From AC-32 sp963736055 (GTDB lineage: Bacteria > Actinomycetota > Thermoleophilia > Gaiellales > Gaiellaceae): a stretch of DNA of 64,000 bases. The stretch covers positions 310,001-374,000 of the forward strand of contig CAVTNM010000001.1 in assembly GCA_963736055.1 (NCBI GenBank), read 5' to 3'. Below, piece after piece: positions 35,731-44,227 of this stretch. The first letter of the stretch is position 1; the number at the start of each line of letters is the position of its first letter. The translations under genes and the position numbers were made by a program. The notes beneath the pieces were generated by a model. The model ran no database searches. It saw only the letters and a list, made by a program, of their open reading frames with translations, and was not told the DNA's origin.

Positions 35731-36658
35731 GTGGGTCGAGCCGCTCAGCACGTTGTCCTCGCCGTCGGCGGCGTGCTGCTCGTCAGGCCTGATCGTCGGC
35801 GCGGTCGTCCTCACGCATCTCGACTCCGGGAGCGGCTCGCTCGTCCAGCCGACGCAGGTGGGACCTGCGCAGGACGTCGTCGCGCCGCCACCCCGCGGCG
35901 CGGTCGTGCTCGCCGGTGAGGCTGGGACGAACGCCGTCGCCCTGGCGGTCTCTCGCGGGCCTCGGCCGAAGCTGACCGCCACGGTGCTCGCGCAGACGGG
36001 CGACCCGGCCTCCGGGCTGCCGCTCTCGTTTCGAGTCGGGAACAGGACGCTGGCCGCGACGGCCTGCGGGAGCGGTTGCTACGCGGCGGTGGCTCCCAGC
36101 AACCCGCGGCGCGTGGACGTCGTCCTCTCGGGCAAGACAGTCCCGTTCGACCTCCCCGCCACTGCGCCCTCGGCGGCCGCGATCGTCGCCCGAGCCGCAC
36201 AGGTGACGCGCCGGCTGAGCAGCCTCGTCTACGTCGAGTCGCTGCGGTCCGGGCCGAAGGGCGGATTGCTCACGACCTGGCGCCTCAAGGCGCCGAACGA
36301 GGTCACCTATGACATCCGCGGGGGCGCCTCCGCGGTGATCATCGGGCAGACGCGCTGGGACCGCGACCGACCCGGCGCGCCGTGGCGCCGCTCCTCGCAG
36401 ATCCCCGCGCTGAAGGTCCCACAGCCGGCGTGGGGCTCGAAGGCCGTGAACGCCCACCTCCTCGGCACGGGACGCGTCGGCGGCAGGCCTGTCTGGATCG
36501 TCTCCTTCCTGAACCCGAGCACGCCTGCCTGGTTCACGGTCTGGATCGACCGGAGCACGTACCGGCCCCTGCGCTTGAAGATGACCGCGGCGGCGCACTT
36601 CATGCGCCACCGCTACGTGGCCTTCGACCAGCCGCTCAGGATCAGGCCGCCTAGATAG
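35731..36658 (+). pseudogene. Secreted protein with one apparent single-base insertion
   Basis: The N-terminal signal region begins at GTG 35731 (GRAAQHVVLAVGGVLLV) in one frame and continues as GLIVGAVVLTHLD in the next frame; the switch is near 35785 and the total length is a multiple of three plus one, consistent with one extra base. The rest is intact to 36658 and reads as an exported beta-rich protein with GSGCYAAVAP, a two-cysteine block like those in the C-terminal domains of copper-transport proteins, and a LolA-like final domain. I infer a periplasmic copper or lipid-related role from the neighbours. Function is not established. Confidence 0.6.
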
Positions 36659-36749
36659 TTCGGCGTATCGCCTCGATCACGACGAGCCAGGCGACGACCG
36701 CCGCCGTGAGGGCTACCAGGGCGAGCAGCAGACGGGCGTGAGCGCTCAT
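36651..36749 (-). CDS. 32-residue single-span membrane peptide
   Basis: ATG 36749 overlaps the TGA that ends the copper-protein frame (ATGA at 36746-36749), and a 32-codon frame runs to TAG 36651-36653. It encodes MSAHARLLL followed by a strong hydrophobic span and the tail EAIRRTI. The coupling and single clean span suggest a genuine small subunit or regulator of the copper system. It has no recognised family and could be a chance frame, but the spacing argues otherwise. Confidence 0.5.
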   Translation of the reverse strand: MSAHARLLLALVALTAAVVAWLVVIEAIRRTI

Positions 36750-38467
36750 CCCGAGGCCTTGTCGAGAAGCGTGACGACGAACGGCCTCGCCCCGGGCGGG
36801 GTGACTTCGAACTGCAGCGCCCAGTGGCCGACCATCACCAGCGCCGGCGCCGACTTGACGAACACGCCAGGCTTGCGCTCGGGCAACTGGTAGCTCTGCT
36901 CGCCCATGTCCATGTCGAGCATGTCGAACCGGCTGATCACCTGCGGCGCCGCGAACCGACTTGCCGCCCTTCGTCAGCGCCACCGAGAACGTGTTCGGAA
37001 GCGCGGCCCGGTTCGGCGAGACCGCGACCCGCACCTGTACGGCCCCTTGGAGACCACCTCCGAGACCGGGCCCGGGACCGACACGGGCGGCGAGTTGCTT
37101 CACGCGCGCGAGCGCACTCGCGGGCGGCGGGAGGCTGGTCAGCACGACGGCGCCGAAGAGCGCGCCGGCGACGAGGATGATCTCGCCCTGCACGAGCCGC
37201 CGAGGAGAGCCTGCGGCATCGGGCCCGACCGAGGGCTGAACGGCTGCAGGCTCTGTAGCCTCGGCTTCGTTCGCGCGAGGTTGACCAGGCGAGCATCAGG
37301 GCCCCGAGCAGGAGCACGATCTTCGCCAGGAGCGCCTTTCCGTAGGAGGTCTGCCAGAGCGATCCGAGCGTCGGCAGCTCCAGCAGCGAGGCACCGATGC
37401 CTGAACCGATGAGCGCCATCACCGAGCAGAACGCGACCACGGAGAAGCGCGGCACGACCACCGCGAGGGCCGCCACCCGATCGGCCGCCTGACCGAGAGC
37501 CAGAAGATCACCAGCCCGATCAACCCGCCGAGCCAGATCGAACCGGCCGCGAGGTGGAGCCAGTCGAGCGGCAGCGCCAGGCCGCGTGGCGACTTCTGGC
37601 CGGCGTGGCCCGCAAGCCCGGGCAGGACGAGCGCCGCGGCGGCCGTCGCGAGAGCCGAACGGGTCGCCACGAGTTCGGCCACGTCCGCTGGCGGCGTTCC
37701 GGCCGATCGAGCCAGATCGCCGCTGCTGCCGAGGAGGCGAACAGAACCAGCACCAGCTCGAGGTCCAGATAGTCACGGCCGAAGCAGAGGCCCTCGCGAC
37801 CGGGACGATGGCGCCGAGGTCGAAGACCGAGCGGAGTGAGAACTGCGCCGTCGCGAACAGGACGTAGATCGGTGTCGCCACGAGCGCCACGAGCGAGGCG
37901 ACGACCTGGGCGAGCGCGAGCGGCCGGAGCGAGATTCCAGCCACGGCTCGGGCGACAGGTCGTGCGATCAGGCTTCGAAGCACGAACAAGCCGATCGCGG
38001 AGAGCAGCGAGAGGAGTACGACCCAGCGTGCCCCGAGCAGCTGGGGCGTGGTGGCGGTCTCGCTCAGCGAGGGGATACGGAACTGAGGCGGCGGCCCCGG
38101 ATTCGGGCCGACCGCAAAGGTGAACGCGCCTCGGACGGGATGCCCGTCGGCTGAGATGACGCGCCAGAAGACCAGATACCAGCCTTCGGGCACGTGCCGA
38201 AGCGGAGTGACGAGGGTCTGGGGCGCGCCGGGAGCCCGCTGCGGCTGACCGGAGGTCACCTGACGTCCGGAGGCGTCGCTGACGGAGACGATCGCGAAGC
38301 GAGGCTCGATCGGCTCGCTGTAAGTGAGCCGCACCTCCGGAGGTGAGCGATTGATCGTCCGGCTCGCCACGGGCACGGTTTGCAGCAGAGCGGCGTGCGC
38401 CCAAGCAGCGGCGGGCAGCGCGAGCGCCGCCGCCGCCGCGAGCGCAAGCAGGCCAGCTCCGCCTCAC
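36746..38467 (-). pseudogene. CopC-CopD (YcnJ-like) copper resistance/uptake protein, multiply frameshifted
   Basis: The coding content is a fusion of a CopC copper-binding domain and a CopD membrane domain. GTG 38467 overlaps the ycnI stop (GTGA). Signal peptide LLALAAAAALALPAAAWAHA, then CopC features (SPPEVRLTYSEPIEPRF, WRVISADGHPVRGAF), then spans such as GARWVVLLSLLSAIGLFVL, LDWLHLAAGSIWLGGLIGL and SLWQTSYGKALLAKIVLLL, and a C-terminal domain ending GHWALQFEVTPPG...LLDKASG. These pieces sit in three frames with at least six switches (near 38458, 37790, 37687, 37485, 37250 and 36950), yet each segment keeps family-like sequence. Net length is divisible by three. Assembly indels or recent inactivation are the two explanations. 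Confidence 0.75.
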
Positions 38468-39036
38468 GTGAGCGGTCGCCCCTTCGTCGCCAGACCCGCT
38501 ATTCCGAGCAGGACTCCGATGCTGCCGACGACGAGCGCGATGATCGTCAGCGTCGAGGTCGACTCGCCTCCGAGCGAGGAAACCGCCTCAATTGTTGGTG
38601 CCGGGGTGTCAGAGCTCTCGGGGCCGCTCCAATCCACGATCTTTCCGTTGGAGTAGGTTTGCCGGACCTTGAACGTGTAGGTCTTGTTCGAGTTCATGCT
38701 GCCGTTGAAGCGGAAGACGGAGTCCTCGTCTGTGGGCACCTTGCCCCCGGACCAGGTCACCTGCTGGATCACCTTCTCTTCGCCGGAGCCCGTCGCCTGC
38801 TCGGTCCGTTTCCAGCCGGGCTCGGCCTCGAACGAGTCGATCGCGAATCCGCTCGGCACCGTCAGCTCGATCGTCGTCGTCGTCGCTCCCTCCTCCTCGG
38901 TGGGGACGGAGAGGGTGAACTGCTGCAAGACCTTCGACTTCGCGACGGGTGGGCTCATGATCGCGTGAGCGAACGCCGCATCGGCGAACGTCAGCGCCAG
39001 CGCAGCCACAGCAGCGGCCACTAATGCCTGTCTCAA
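38464..39036 (-). CDS. ycnI: YcnI/DUF1775 copper-binding membrane-anchored protein
   Basis: A 190-residue exported protein. After the signal peptide the mature chain starts HAIMSPPVAKSK, with the N-terminal His that binds copper in YcnI proteins; the DUF1775 core has a FAIDSFEAEPGW and a QVTWSGGKVP block. A C-terminal span (TIIALVVGSIGVLLGIAGLA) anchors it. The start is TTG 39036 with AAAGGAA just upstream. It overlaps the CopC-CopD start by four bases, the same pairing as ycnI-ycnJ in Bacillus, and likely acts as a copper chaperone. Confidence 0.9.
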   Translation of the reverse strand: MRQALVAAAVAALALTFADAAFAHAIMSPPVAKSKVLQQFTLSVPTEEEGATTTTIELTVPSGFAIDSFEAEPGWKRTEQATGSGEEKVIQQVTWSGGKVPTDEDSVFRFNGSMNSNKTYTFKVRQTYSNGKIVDWSGPESSDTPAPTIEAVSSLGGESTSTLTIIALVVGSIGVLLGIAGLATKGRPLT

Positions 39037-39065
39037 TGGAATTCCTTTCGCTTCGTCGGATCCGG

Positions 39066-39698
39066 TCAGGCCGGAAGCGGCGGAGCGCGTGGCCGCGACC
39101 TGCGGTGACGCGGCGAGAAGATGGCACCCGGGCGAGTAGCCGCCGGGGCCGGCAAGCGAGCAGGTGACATGACCACCCGCGCGCGCAGGAGCTCGCGCGC
39201 GGCTGCCCGGAACCAGGCGCACAGGTGCAGGGCGCTCTCGGCGAGCGCGGCCGCGAGCAATGAGAGGGCGGCCAGGAGCGGGATCGCGTTCCGGTGAACC
39301 GGTCCAACCAGGCAGGAGAGGCCGTGGAAGCCGATTCCGGCGCGCCAGTGCAGGTACGACTCGAACATCGCGAACGAGACCGCGCTTGTCGCGTACAGCG
39401 CGACGGCGTTGAGCACAAGCCGACGCAGGCGGAGCCGTGGCGGAACGAGGTCGGGCCGGAGCCGCTCCCGCTCCCGGACGGCAAGTGTGGCCAGCCAGAC
39501 GACGGCGAGCGAGCTTGCGCCGGCGAGGGCGAGCCCGACGAGCGAGACAACCACGAGCGACGGGCCTCCTGCCGAGGCCTCGAAGCGGTTCGCGAGCGGG
39601 CTTGGCGCGGCTAGGGCGTAGGCCAGCCAGCGCGCCGCCAGCACGAGCAGCGCGACGAGGCCGAGCCAGGCCGTAGCCGTTACAGCGCGTGTCCTCAT
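39066..39698 (-). CDS. Four-span membrane protein of unknown function
   Basis: A 210-residue protein with four hydrophobic spans at about residues 8-31, 47-73, 92-115 and 137-158, then a basic Pro/Arg tail. The sequence FAMFESYLHWRAGIGFHG between spans three and four carries two histidines, which could bind metal or heme. I recognise no family. The start ATG overlaps the lipoprotein stop (ATGA at 39695-39698) and ycnI follows after 29 bases, so it belongs to the copper operon. A role in copper or heme-copper oxidase assembly is inference from context. Confidence 0.72.
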   Translation of the reverse strand: MRTRAVTATAWLGLVALLVLAARWLAYALAAPSPLANRFEASAGGPSLVVVSLVGLALAGASSLAVVWLATLAVRERERLRPDLVPPRLRLRRLVLNAVALYATSAVSFAMFESYLHWRAGIGFHGLSCLVGPVHRNAIPLLAALSLLAAALAESALHLCAWFRAAARELLRARVVMSPARLPAPAATRPGAIFSPRHRRSRPRAPPLPA

Positions 39699-40552
39699 CG
39701 GACGTGCAGCGTAAAGGGTGCCGTGATGGTCCGGCCGCGATCCTGAAACTGCAGGAAGAGCCGCCAGGTGCCGGCGATGGGCAGCAGCACCCCGACGTTC
39801 AGCTTGCCGGGGCCAGCCGGACGGCCCACGACCTTTGCCCCGCCGAAGACACTCGTGCAGCCCGGTGTCGACGGACCACAGACGTGCGTGTGGAAGTAGT
39901 CCAGGGAGCCCTGGCGGAAGAAGATCGCGTGCGCGAGCGCGCCGAACCAGGGCTTGAAGCGCACCGGCTGGCCGCTCGGGTCGGTCACCGTCACGGTGAG
40001 TGTCGCCGGCTCGATCGCGTGAATCCGAGGAGGCGCATGGAGTTCGACGCGATAGCGATCAGGAGTTACGACTCGTGCGAACGGCGGCAGCGGCCTGGGG
40101 TGATAGGCACCGGCCACGCGCAGGTCGGTATGCAGCTGGAAGTTCCGCGGCGCGCCCTTGACCGCCGGGTAGACGTCCACCAGCACCCGGTAGGGGCCGG
40201 GGGAGGGGAGGCGCACGGATTGGACGATCCTTCCGTCGGCCGCGACCGGCGGGTGACGGTGGATGATCAACCCGAGGTCTCGGCGCACGATGATCAGGTG
40301 AACGCCGGTGTGCGGGCCGGCGCCGCGCCGGTACGTGGTCAGCGGCGCCCCCGAAGGCTGCCTGACCGTGAAAGAGAGCCTGACCATTCCGGGCCGGGCG
40401 ACGCGCTCTGGGGTGAACCCCGCGAGCTCGAAGGTGCGGGCGGCCTGGATGGTGGGCGCCGAGACCTGCGACGACGACGAGCAGCCGGAAGCACAGGTGA
40501 GGCTGAGCAGAGCGAGGAGCGCCACGCCGCGCGCGCGCAGGAATCTGTTCAT
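39695..40552 (-). CDS. Secreted lipoprotein in the copper operon
   Basis: A 285-residue protein with a lipobox, LLSLTCASGC, so the mature Cys is near residue 23 and would be lipid-anchored outside the membrane. The chain is beta-rich and contains several His-bearing motifs (GVHLIIVRRDLGLIIHRH, FHTHVCGPS) and two further cysteines in THVCGPSTPGC, which could bind copper. It is first in the minus-strand operon leading to the membrane protein, ycnI and copCD, and divergent from two ctaG-like genes. The domain resembles exported copper-binding or YtkA-like proteins, but the match is weak. Confidence 0.75.
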   Translation of the reverse strand: MNRFLRARGVALLALLSLTCASGCSSSSQVSAPTIQAARTFELAGFTPERVARPGMVRLSFTVRQPSGAPLTTYRRGAGPHTGVHLIIVRRDLGLIIHRHPPVAADGRIVQSVRLPSPGPYRVLVDVYPAVKGAPRNFQLHTDLRVAGAYHPRPLPPFARVVTPDRYRVELHAPPRIHAIEPATLTVTVTDPSGQPVRFKPWFGALAHAIFFRQGSLDYFHTHVCGPSTPGCTSVFGGAKVVGRPAGPGKLNVGVLLPIAGTWRLFLQFQDRGRTITAPFTLHVR

Positions 40553-40646
40553 TCGCAAGCAGGATGTTGATCGGCGTGGAGCCGTGTCAAGCGACAAGCG
40601 TCGGTTAACCTGCGGGCGCAGGCGCCCTTTCGGCGTCGCTTCGATC
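40553..40646. promoter_or_regulatory. Divergent control region of the copper/oxidase-assembly island
   Basis: These 94 bases separate the copper operon (minus strand) from the ctaG-like operon (plus strand). Both promoters must lie here or overlap the genes. A GCGGGCGCAGGCGCCC stretch near 40614-40629 has partial dyad symmetry. Copper-responsive repressors such as CsoR bind GC-rich dyads of roughly this kind, but I cannot identify a specific operator. Confidence 0.35.
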
Positions 40647-41582
40647 GTGCCAGCACTCCGTCTCACCCGGATCGCCCTCCTCGTCGCCGGGGTCGGCCTG
40701 GCGGTTCCGTCGTCCGCCCTGGCCCACGGCAATCAGGTTCCGACTTCGCGGTTGCTGTCGGCATGGTCGCTTGCGCCGGCGGTCCTGGTACCGGCGGCGC
40801 TGGCACTCCTCCTTTTCACCCAAGCGTTCGTGCGCCTCCGGCGCCGAGGCCGACCTGACCTCGCCCCGTGGACGCGCGCGCTCCTCTTCGGTGTCGGGCT
40901 GACCGTGCTCGTCCTGCCGCTCGTCTCGCCGCTGGACGCGGTCGGAGACGACTACCTCCTCTCGGCCCACATGCTCCAGCATGTCCTGATTGGCGACCTG
41001 GCGGCGGCGCTGCTCGTGCTCGCGGTCCGCGGTCCGCTGCTCTTCTTCCTGCTTCCTCCGGTTCTGCTGCGGCCGCTCGCCGCCTTCGGACCTCTCCGCG
41101 CGGCCCTCTCGGTGCTGCTGCTCCCGCTCGTGAGCCTCGGGCTCTGGGCCGCGACCATCATGCTCTGGCACGTGCCTTCAGCGTACGACTACACCCTCAC
41201 GCATCCGCTCGTGCACGACCTGGAGCACCTGAGCTTCGTGATCGCCGGGCTACTCGTCTGGACCCAGCTGGTCGACCCGGCGCGGCACCGGCGCCTGCGC
41301 CGGCCCCAGCGAATGCTCTTCGCGCTCGCGATGCTACTTCTCACCCAGCCGCTCGTCGACGCCCTGGCGTTCACGTCGAGTGCCGGCTACCCCTCGTACG
41401 CGGACCAGCCGGTGCGGCTCTGGGGGATCTCGCCCGTCACCGACCAGCGGCTGGCTGGAACCGTGATGATGTTCGAGCAGCTGCTCACGCTCGGGTTGTG
41501 CGTCGCGTTTCTACTGCGCCCGTACCTGCGAGAGCGACGCACGCGCTTGCGGGGGGCGGTCCTGACGCACGTCTCTCGATGA
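40647..41582 (+). CDS. CtaG-like cytochrome c oxidase assembly factor (first copy)
   Basis: A 311-residue membrane protein with a signal-like N-terminus (LAHGNQVPTSRLLSAW) and about seven spans. The CtaG/caa3 assembly landmarks are SAHMLQHVLIGDLAAALLV, MLWHVPSAYDYTL and HDLEHLSFVIAGLLVW; the His residues in these loops probably bind copper. CtaG-type proteins help insert copper into heme-copper oxidases. The start is GTG 40647 and the stop overlaps the next gene by four bases. The two are paralogues in tandem. Confidence 0.88.
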   Translation: MPALRLTRIALLVAGVGLAVPSSALAHGNQVPTSRLLSAWSLAPAVLVPAALALLLFTQAFVRLRRRGRPDLAPWTRALLFGVGLTVLVLPLVSPLDAVGDDYLLSAHMLQHVLIGDLAAALLVLAVRGPLLFFLLPPVLLRPLAAFGPLRAALSVLLLPLVSLGLWAATIMLWHVPSAYDYTLTHPLVHDLEHLSFVIAGLLVWTQLVDPARHRRLRRPQRMLFALAMLLLTQPLVDALAFTSSAGYPSYADQPVRLWGISPVTDQRLAGTVMMFEQLLTLGLCVAFLLRPYLRERRTRLRGAVLTHVSR

Positions 41583-42352
41583 GCGCGCCCGCTGCGTCCT
41601 CGTTCAGCTTCGAGCCGCTCTTTCTCGTGCTCTCAGCAGCCGCCGTGTACGGCTACGTACGGCTGGCCAGGACGGTCGAGAAGCCCGGGGCCTGGCGCGC
41701 CACGCTCTTCGGCCTCGGCATCGCGCTGACTGCTGTCTCGCTCAACTCGCCCTTGGAGACGATCGCCGTCCACTACCTGCTGGTGATCCACTTGCTGCAG
41801 AACGTGATGGTGGCCGACTGGGCTCCGCCGCTTCTCGTGCTCGGCCTGACGCCCGCGATGCGTTCTGCGGTCGCGGCCCGGGCCGGCCGTCCGCTCGAGC
41901 TCGCGACTCGCCCGCGCGTGGCGCTCCCCTTCTGGCTTGCCGTCTGGTACGGCGTCCACCTCCCGGCCTTCTACGACTTCGCGCTCCGGCACCCGGTGTT
42001 CCTCAACCTCGAGCACGGGCTGCTGATCCTCGCGGGGCTGCTCTTCTGGTGGCCGGTGTTCTCGACCGAGCCGCAGCAGCTTTCGACCGCGGTCCGGCTC
42101 GTCTACCTCGGCGCCGCGTACGCCGGGTCAGCGTTCCTCTCGTTGGCGCTGATCTTCTCGGCGAGCGCCTTCTACGGGTTCTACGAGGAGGCCCCGCGTC
42201 TCTGGGGCCTCTCGGCGGAGAAGGACCAGAACCTCGGCGGAATCCTGATGAACGCGGAGCAGATGGCCGTCTTCTTCGTCGCGCTCTCCTACTTCCTGCT
42301 GCGGCTGCTCTCCGAGGAGGAGGAGTCGCAGCGGGCGCTCGAGCGGCCATGA
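41579..42352 (+). CDS. CtaG-like cytochrome c oxidase assembly factor (second copy)
   Basis: A 257-residue paralogue of the preceding gene. It has LLVIHLLQNVMVADWAPPLLV, WYGVHLPAFYDFALRHP and LNLEHGLLILAGLLFWW, the same three His-containing motifs in the same order. It lacks the N-terminal exported part of the first copy. ATG 41579 overlaps the upstream stop, and its own stop overlaps the TPM gene, so the three are one operon. The pair may form a heterodimer in copper delivery, which is inference. Confidence 0.88.
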   Translation: MSAPAASSFSFEPLFLVLSAAAVYGYVRLARTVEKPGAWRATLFGLGIALTAVSLNSPLETIAVHYLLVIHLLQNVMVADWAPPLLVLGLTPAMRSAVAARAGRPLELATRPRVALPFWLAVWYGVHLPAFYDFALRHPVFLNLEHGLLILAGLLFWWPVFSTEPQQLSTAVRLVYLGAAYAGSAFLSLALIFSASAFYGFYEEAPRLWGLSAEKDQNLGGILMNAEQMAVFFVALSYFLLRLLSEEEESQRALERP

Positions 42353-42984
42353 GACGAGCGGCTCTCCTGGCGGTATTCGTGGCCCTCGTCGCCGTGCCCG
42401 GCGCGCAGGCGAACGGCGACCCGGCCAGCGACGTCCTGATCACGCAGCAGGTCTTCCTCCCTTTCGAGGCCCCGATCTCGGCCTCGGCCAAGGACGAGCT
42501 GACCAAGACGGTCGCCTCGGCCAACGCGCACGGCTACAAGATCCGGGTCGCCGTGATCGCGTTCACGGGCGACCTCGGGACCGCCGTCAGCCTCTGGCGC
42601 CACCCGGACGACTACGGAAAGTTCCTCGGCAGCGAGCTCGCGTTCGTCTACCGGAACCGGTTGTTGATCGCGATGCCGTCTGGATTCGGCTTCTACAACG
42701 GCCGCAAACCGGTGGCGAAGGAACGGGCGGTGCTCGCGAAGATCCAACCCGGCAAGACACCGACGGCCCTGACCGAGTCGACCACCGAGGCCGTGCGAGC
42801 CCTGGCAGCCGCGGACGGGGTCGTGCTGCCGAAGGTCTCCACCGGCGGAAGGGACTGGCGCGACCGGATAATCATCGCCGGCGTCGGGCTGCTCGGCCTC
42901 CTCGTGATCTTCTTCCCGGTGCGCCGGCTCAGGAGGGGCGGGCGGTCACCGTCTCGCGCCGATCACACGCCCGAGCCCGACTGA
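42349..42984 (+). CDS. TPM-domain membrane-anchored protein
   Basis: A 211-residue exported protein. The signal peptide (LLAVFVALVAVPGAQA) is followed by a TPM-like domain, residues 30-150, with VASANAHGYKIRVAVIAFTG and LGSELAFVYRNRLLIAMPSGFG. A transmembrane span (IIIAGVGLLGLLVIFF) and a basic/acidic tail end the protein. TPM domains occur in photosystem assembly and cell-envelope proteins and may have phosphatase activity. Coupling to two ctaG-like genes suggests a part in oxidase assembly or quality control. Confidence 0.75.
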   Translation: MRRAALLAVFVALVAVPGAQANGDPASDVLITQQVFLPFEAPISASAKDELTKTVASANAHGYKIRVAVIAFTGDLGTAVSLWRHPDDYGKFLGSELAFVYRNRLLIAMPSGFGFYNGRKPVAKERAVLAKIQPGKTPTALTESTTEAVRALAAADGVVLPKVSTGGRDWRDRIIIAGVGLLGLLVIFFPVRRLRRGGRSPSRADHTPEPD

Positions 42985-42995
42985 CGTCGTCCCGG

Positions 42996-43033
42996 TCAGA
43001 GCCCGAGGTGTCGGGCGATCACCATCCGCTGGA
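42996..43033 (-). pseudogene. Relic of a second acyl-CoA dehydrogenase 3' end
   Basis: On the minus strand these bases encode QRMVIARHLGL and a stop, identical at protein level to the last twelve codons (stop included) of the acyl-CoA dehydrogenase whose stop lies at 43094-43096. The two DNA copies differ at several third-codon positions. Nothing upstream of the relic continues the gene. It is best read as the remaining end of a deleted or decayed paralogue, or of a recombination duplicate that has since diverged silently. Confidence 0.6.
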
Positions 43034-43048
43034 ATCTGCACGCCCCAA

Positions 43049-43066
43049 GCCAGACTGAAGTCTGGC
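43049..43066. repeat. Perfect 8-bp inverted repeat with a two-base loop
   Basis: GCCAGACT and AGTCTGGC face each other across GA, giving an 18-base dyad between the acyl-CoA dehydrogenase relic and the intact gene. Such a compact palindrome could end transcription of the minus-strand operon or be a dispersed repeat element. Only one copy was noticed in this window. There is no T-run. Confidence 0.55.
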
Positions 43067-43080
43067 ACGGGATTGCCCAG

Positions 43081-43140
43081 CCAATGAAGTCCGTCAGAGC
43101 CCCAGGTGGCGCGCGATCACCATCCGTTGGACTTCATTGG
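43081..43140. repeat. 12-bp perfect inverted repeat spanning the acyl-CoA dehydrogenase stop codon
   Basis: CCAATGAAGTCC at 43081-43092, outside the gene, is the exact reverse complement of GGACTTCATTGG at 43129-43140, inside the last codons of the gene. The 36 bases between include the stop codon. In the minus-strand mRNA this would make a 12-bp stem that folds the last ten codons and the stop into its loop. It may stabilise or terminate the transcript. Confidence 0.7.
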
Positions 43141-44227
43141 TGCCCTCGCCGATCTCGAGGATCTTCTGATCCCGGTACAGGCGGGCGATCGCAGACTCCT
43201 CCATGAACCCGTACCCGCCGTGGATCTGCAGCGCCGCATTCGCCACGCGGTGCGAGAGCTCGCCCGTGTAGAGCTTGGCCATCGCCGCCTCCTTGGCGAA
43301 CTCCCGCTTCTGATCCTTGAGCCAGGCCGCCTTGTAGGTCAGAGCTCGGCCGGCCTCGATCTCGACGGCCATGTCGGCGAGGGCGAACTGCACTGCCTGG
43401 AACTGGGCGATCGGCTTGCCGAACTGCTCGCGCTCCTTGGCGTGGGCGACCGCGAGGTCGTAGGCGCCCTGCGCGAGGCCGACGCCCATCGCCGCGACCG
43501 AGATCCGCCCACCGTCGAGGATCTCCAGGAACTGTGCGAAGCCCTTCCCACGCTCGCCGAGCAGATGTTCCTCCGGCACGGCGCAGTCCTGGAACGACAG
43601 CTCGCGCGTGTCGGAGGCCCGCCAGCCGAGCTTGTCCATCGGTGGCGAGATCTCGTAGCCGAGGGCGCCGTTGGGGACGATCAGGTTCGAGATCTCGTCG
43701 TCGCCGGTCCGAGCGGTGATCGTGACGCAGGCGGTGATGTCGGTGCCCGCATTGGTGATGAAGATCTTGGAGCCGTTGACGATCCAGTCCCCGTCACGGA
43801 GCTTGGCCGTGGTGCGCGCGTTCGCGGCGTCGGAGCCGGCCCCGGGCTCGGTCAGCCCGAAGGCGGCGAGCTTCTTGCCCGATGCCAGGTCGGGGAGCCA
43901 CTCCCGTTTCTGCTGCTCGGTCCCGAAGAGGTAGATCGGCATCGTCCCGAGCGAGGTGTGGGCGGCCATCGTGATCGCGAGCGACGAGTCGACCCGCGTC
44001 AGCTCTTCGACGGCGATCGCGTAGGAGAGCGTGTCGGCTCCGGCCCCGCCGTACTCCTCGGGGAACGGCATCCCCATCAGGCCGAGCTCGGCGAGCTCGG
44101 CGACGAGCTCGTACGGGAAGCGGTGCTCGCGGTCGAGCTCCGCGGCGACCGGGGCGACCTGCTGCTCGGCGAACTCGCGGACGGTCGACCGGACGAGCTC
44201 GTGCTCGGGCGAGAGGTCGAAGTTCAC
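43094..44227 (-). CDS. Acyl-CoA dehydrogenase (short/medium-chain type)
   Basis: A 377-residue flavoprotein that introduces the 2,3-double bond in acyl-CoA thioesters and passes electrons to ETF. FAD/substrate motifs include AAFGLTEPGAGSDAANA near residue 122, the HAKEREQFGKPIAQFQ helix and NAALQIHGGYGFMEES. The catalytic base is the Glu of GEGTNEVQR near residue 363; isovaleryl-CoA dehydrogenases have Gly-Ala-Gly-Thr there, so this is more like the butyryl/branched short-chain group. The GTG start overlaps the pepA stop by four bases. It could supply the leucine pathway further on, but its acyl substrate is unknown. Confidence 0.93.
   Translation of the reverse strand: MNFDLSPEHELVRSTVREFAEQQVAPVAAELDREHRFPYELVAELAELGLMGMPFPEEYGGAGADTLSYAIAVEELTRVDSSLAITMAAHTSLGTMPIYLFGTEQQKREWLPDLASGKKLAAFGLTEPGAGSDAANARTTAKLRDGDWIVNGSKIFITNAGTDITACVTITARTGDDEISNLIVPNGALGYEISPPMDKLGWRASDTRELSFQDCAVPEEHLLGERGKGFAQFLEILDGGRISVAAMGVGLAQGAYDLAVAHAKEREQFGKPIAQFQAVQFALADMAVEIEAGRALTYKAAWLKDQKREFAKEAAMAKLYTGELSHRVANAALQIHGGYGFMEESAIARLYRDQKILEIGEGTNEVQRMVIARHLGL

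Noticed and set aside
43094..44227. Isovaleryl-CoA dehydrogenase (liuA)
   Set aside because: The catalytic Glu is in the GEGT position typical of short/medium-chain enzymes; isovaleryl enzymes have GAGT there.
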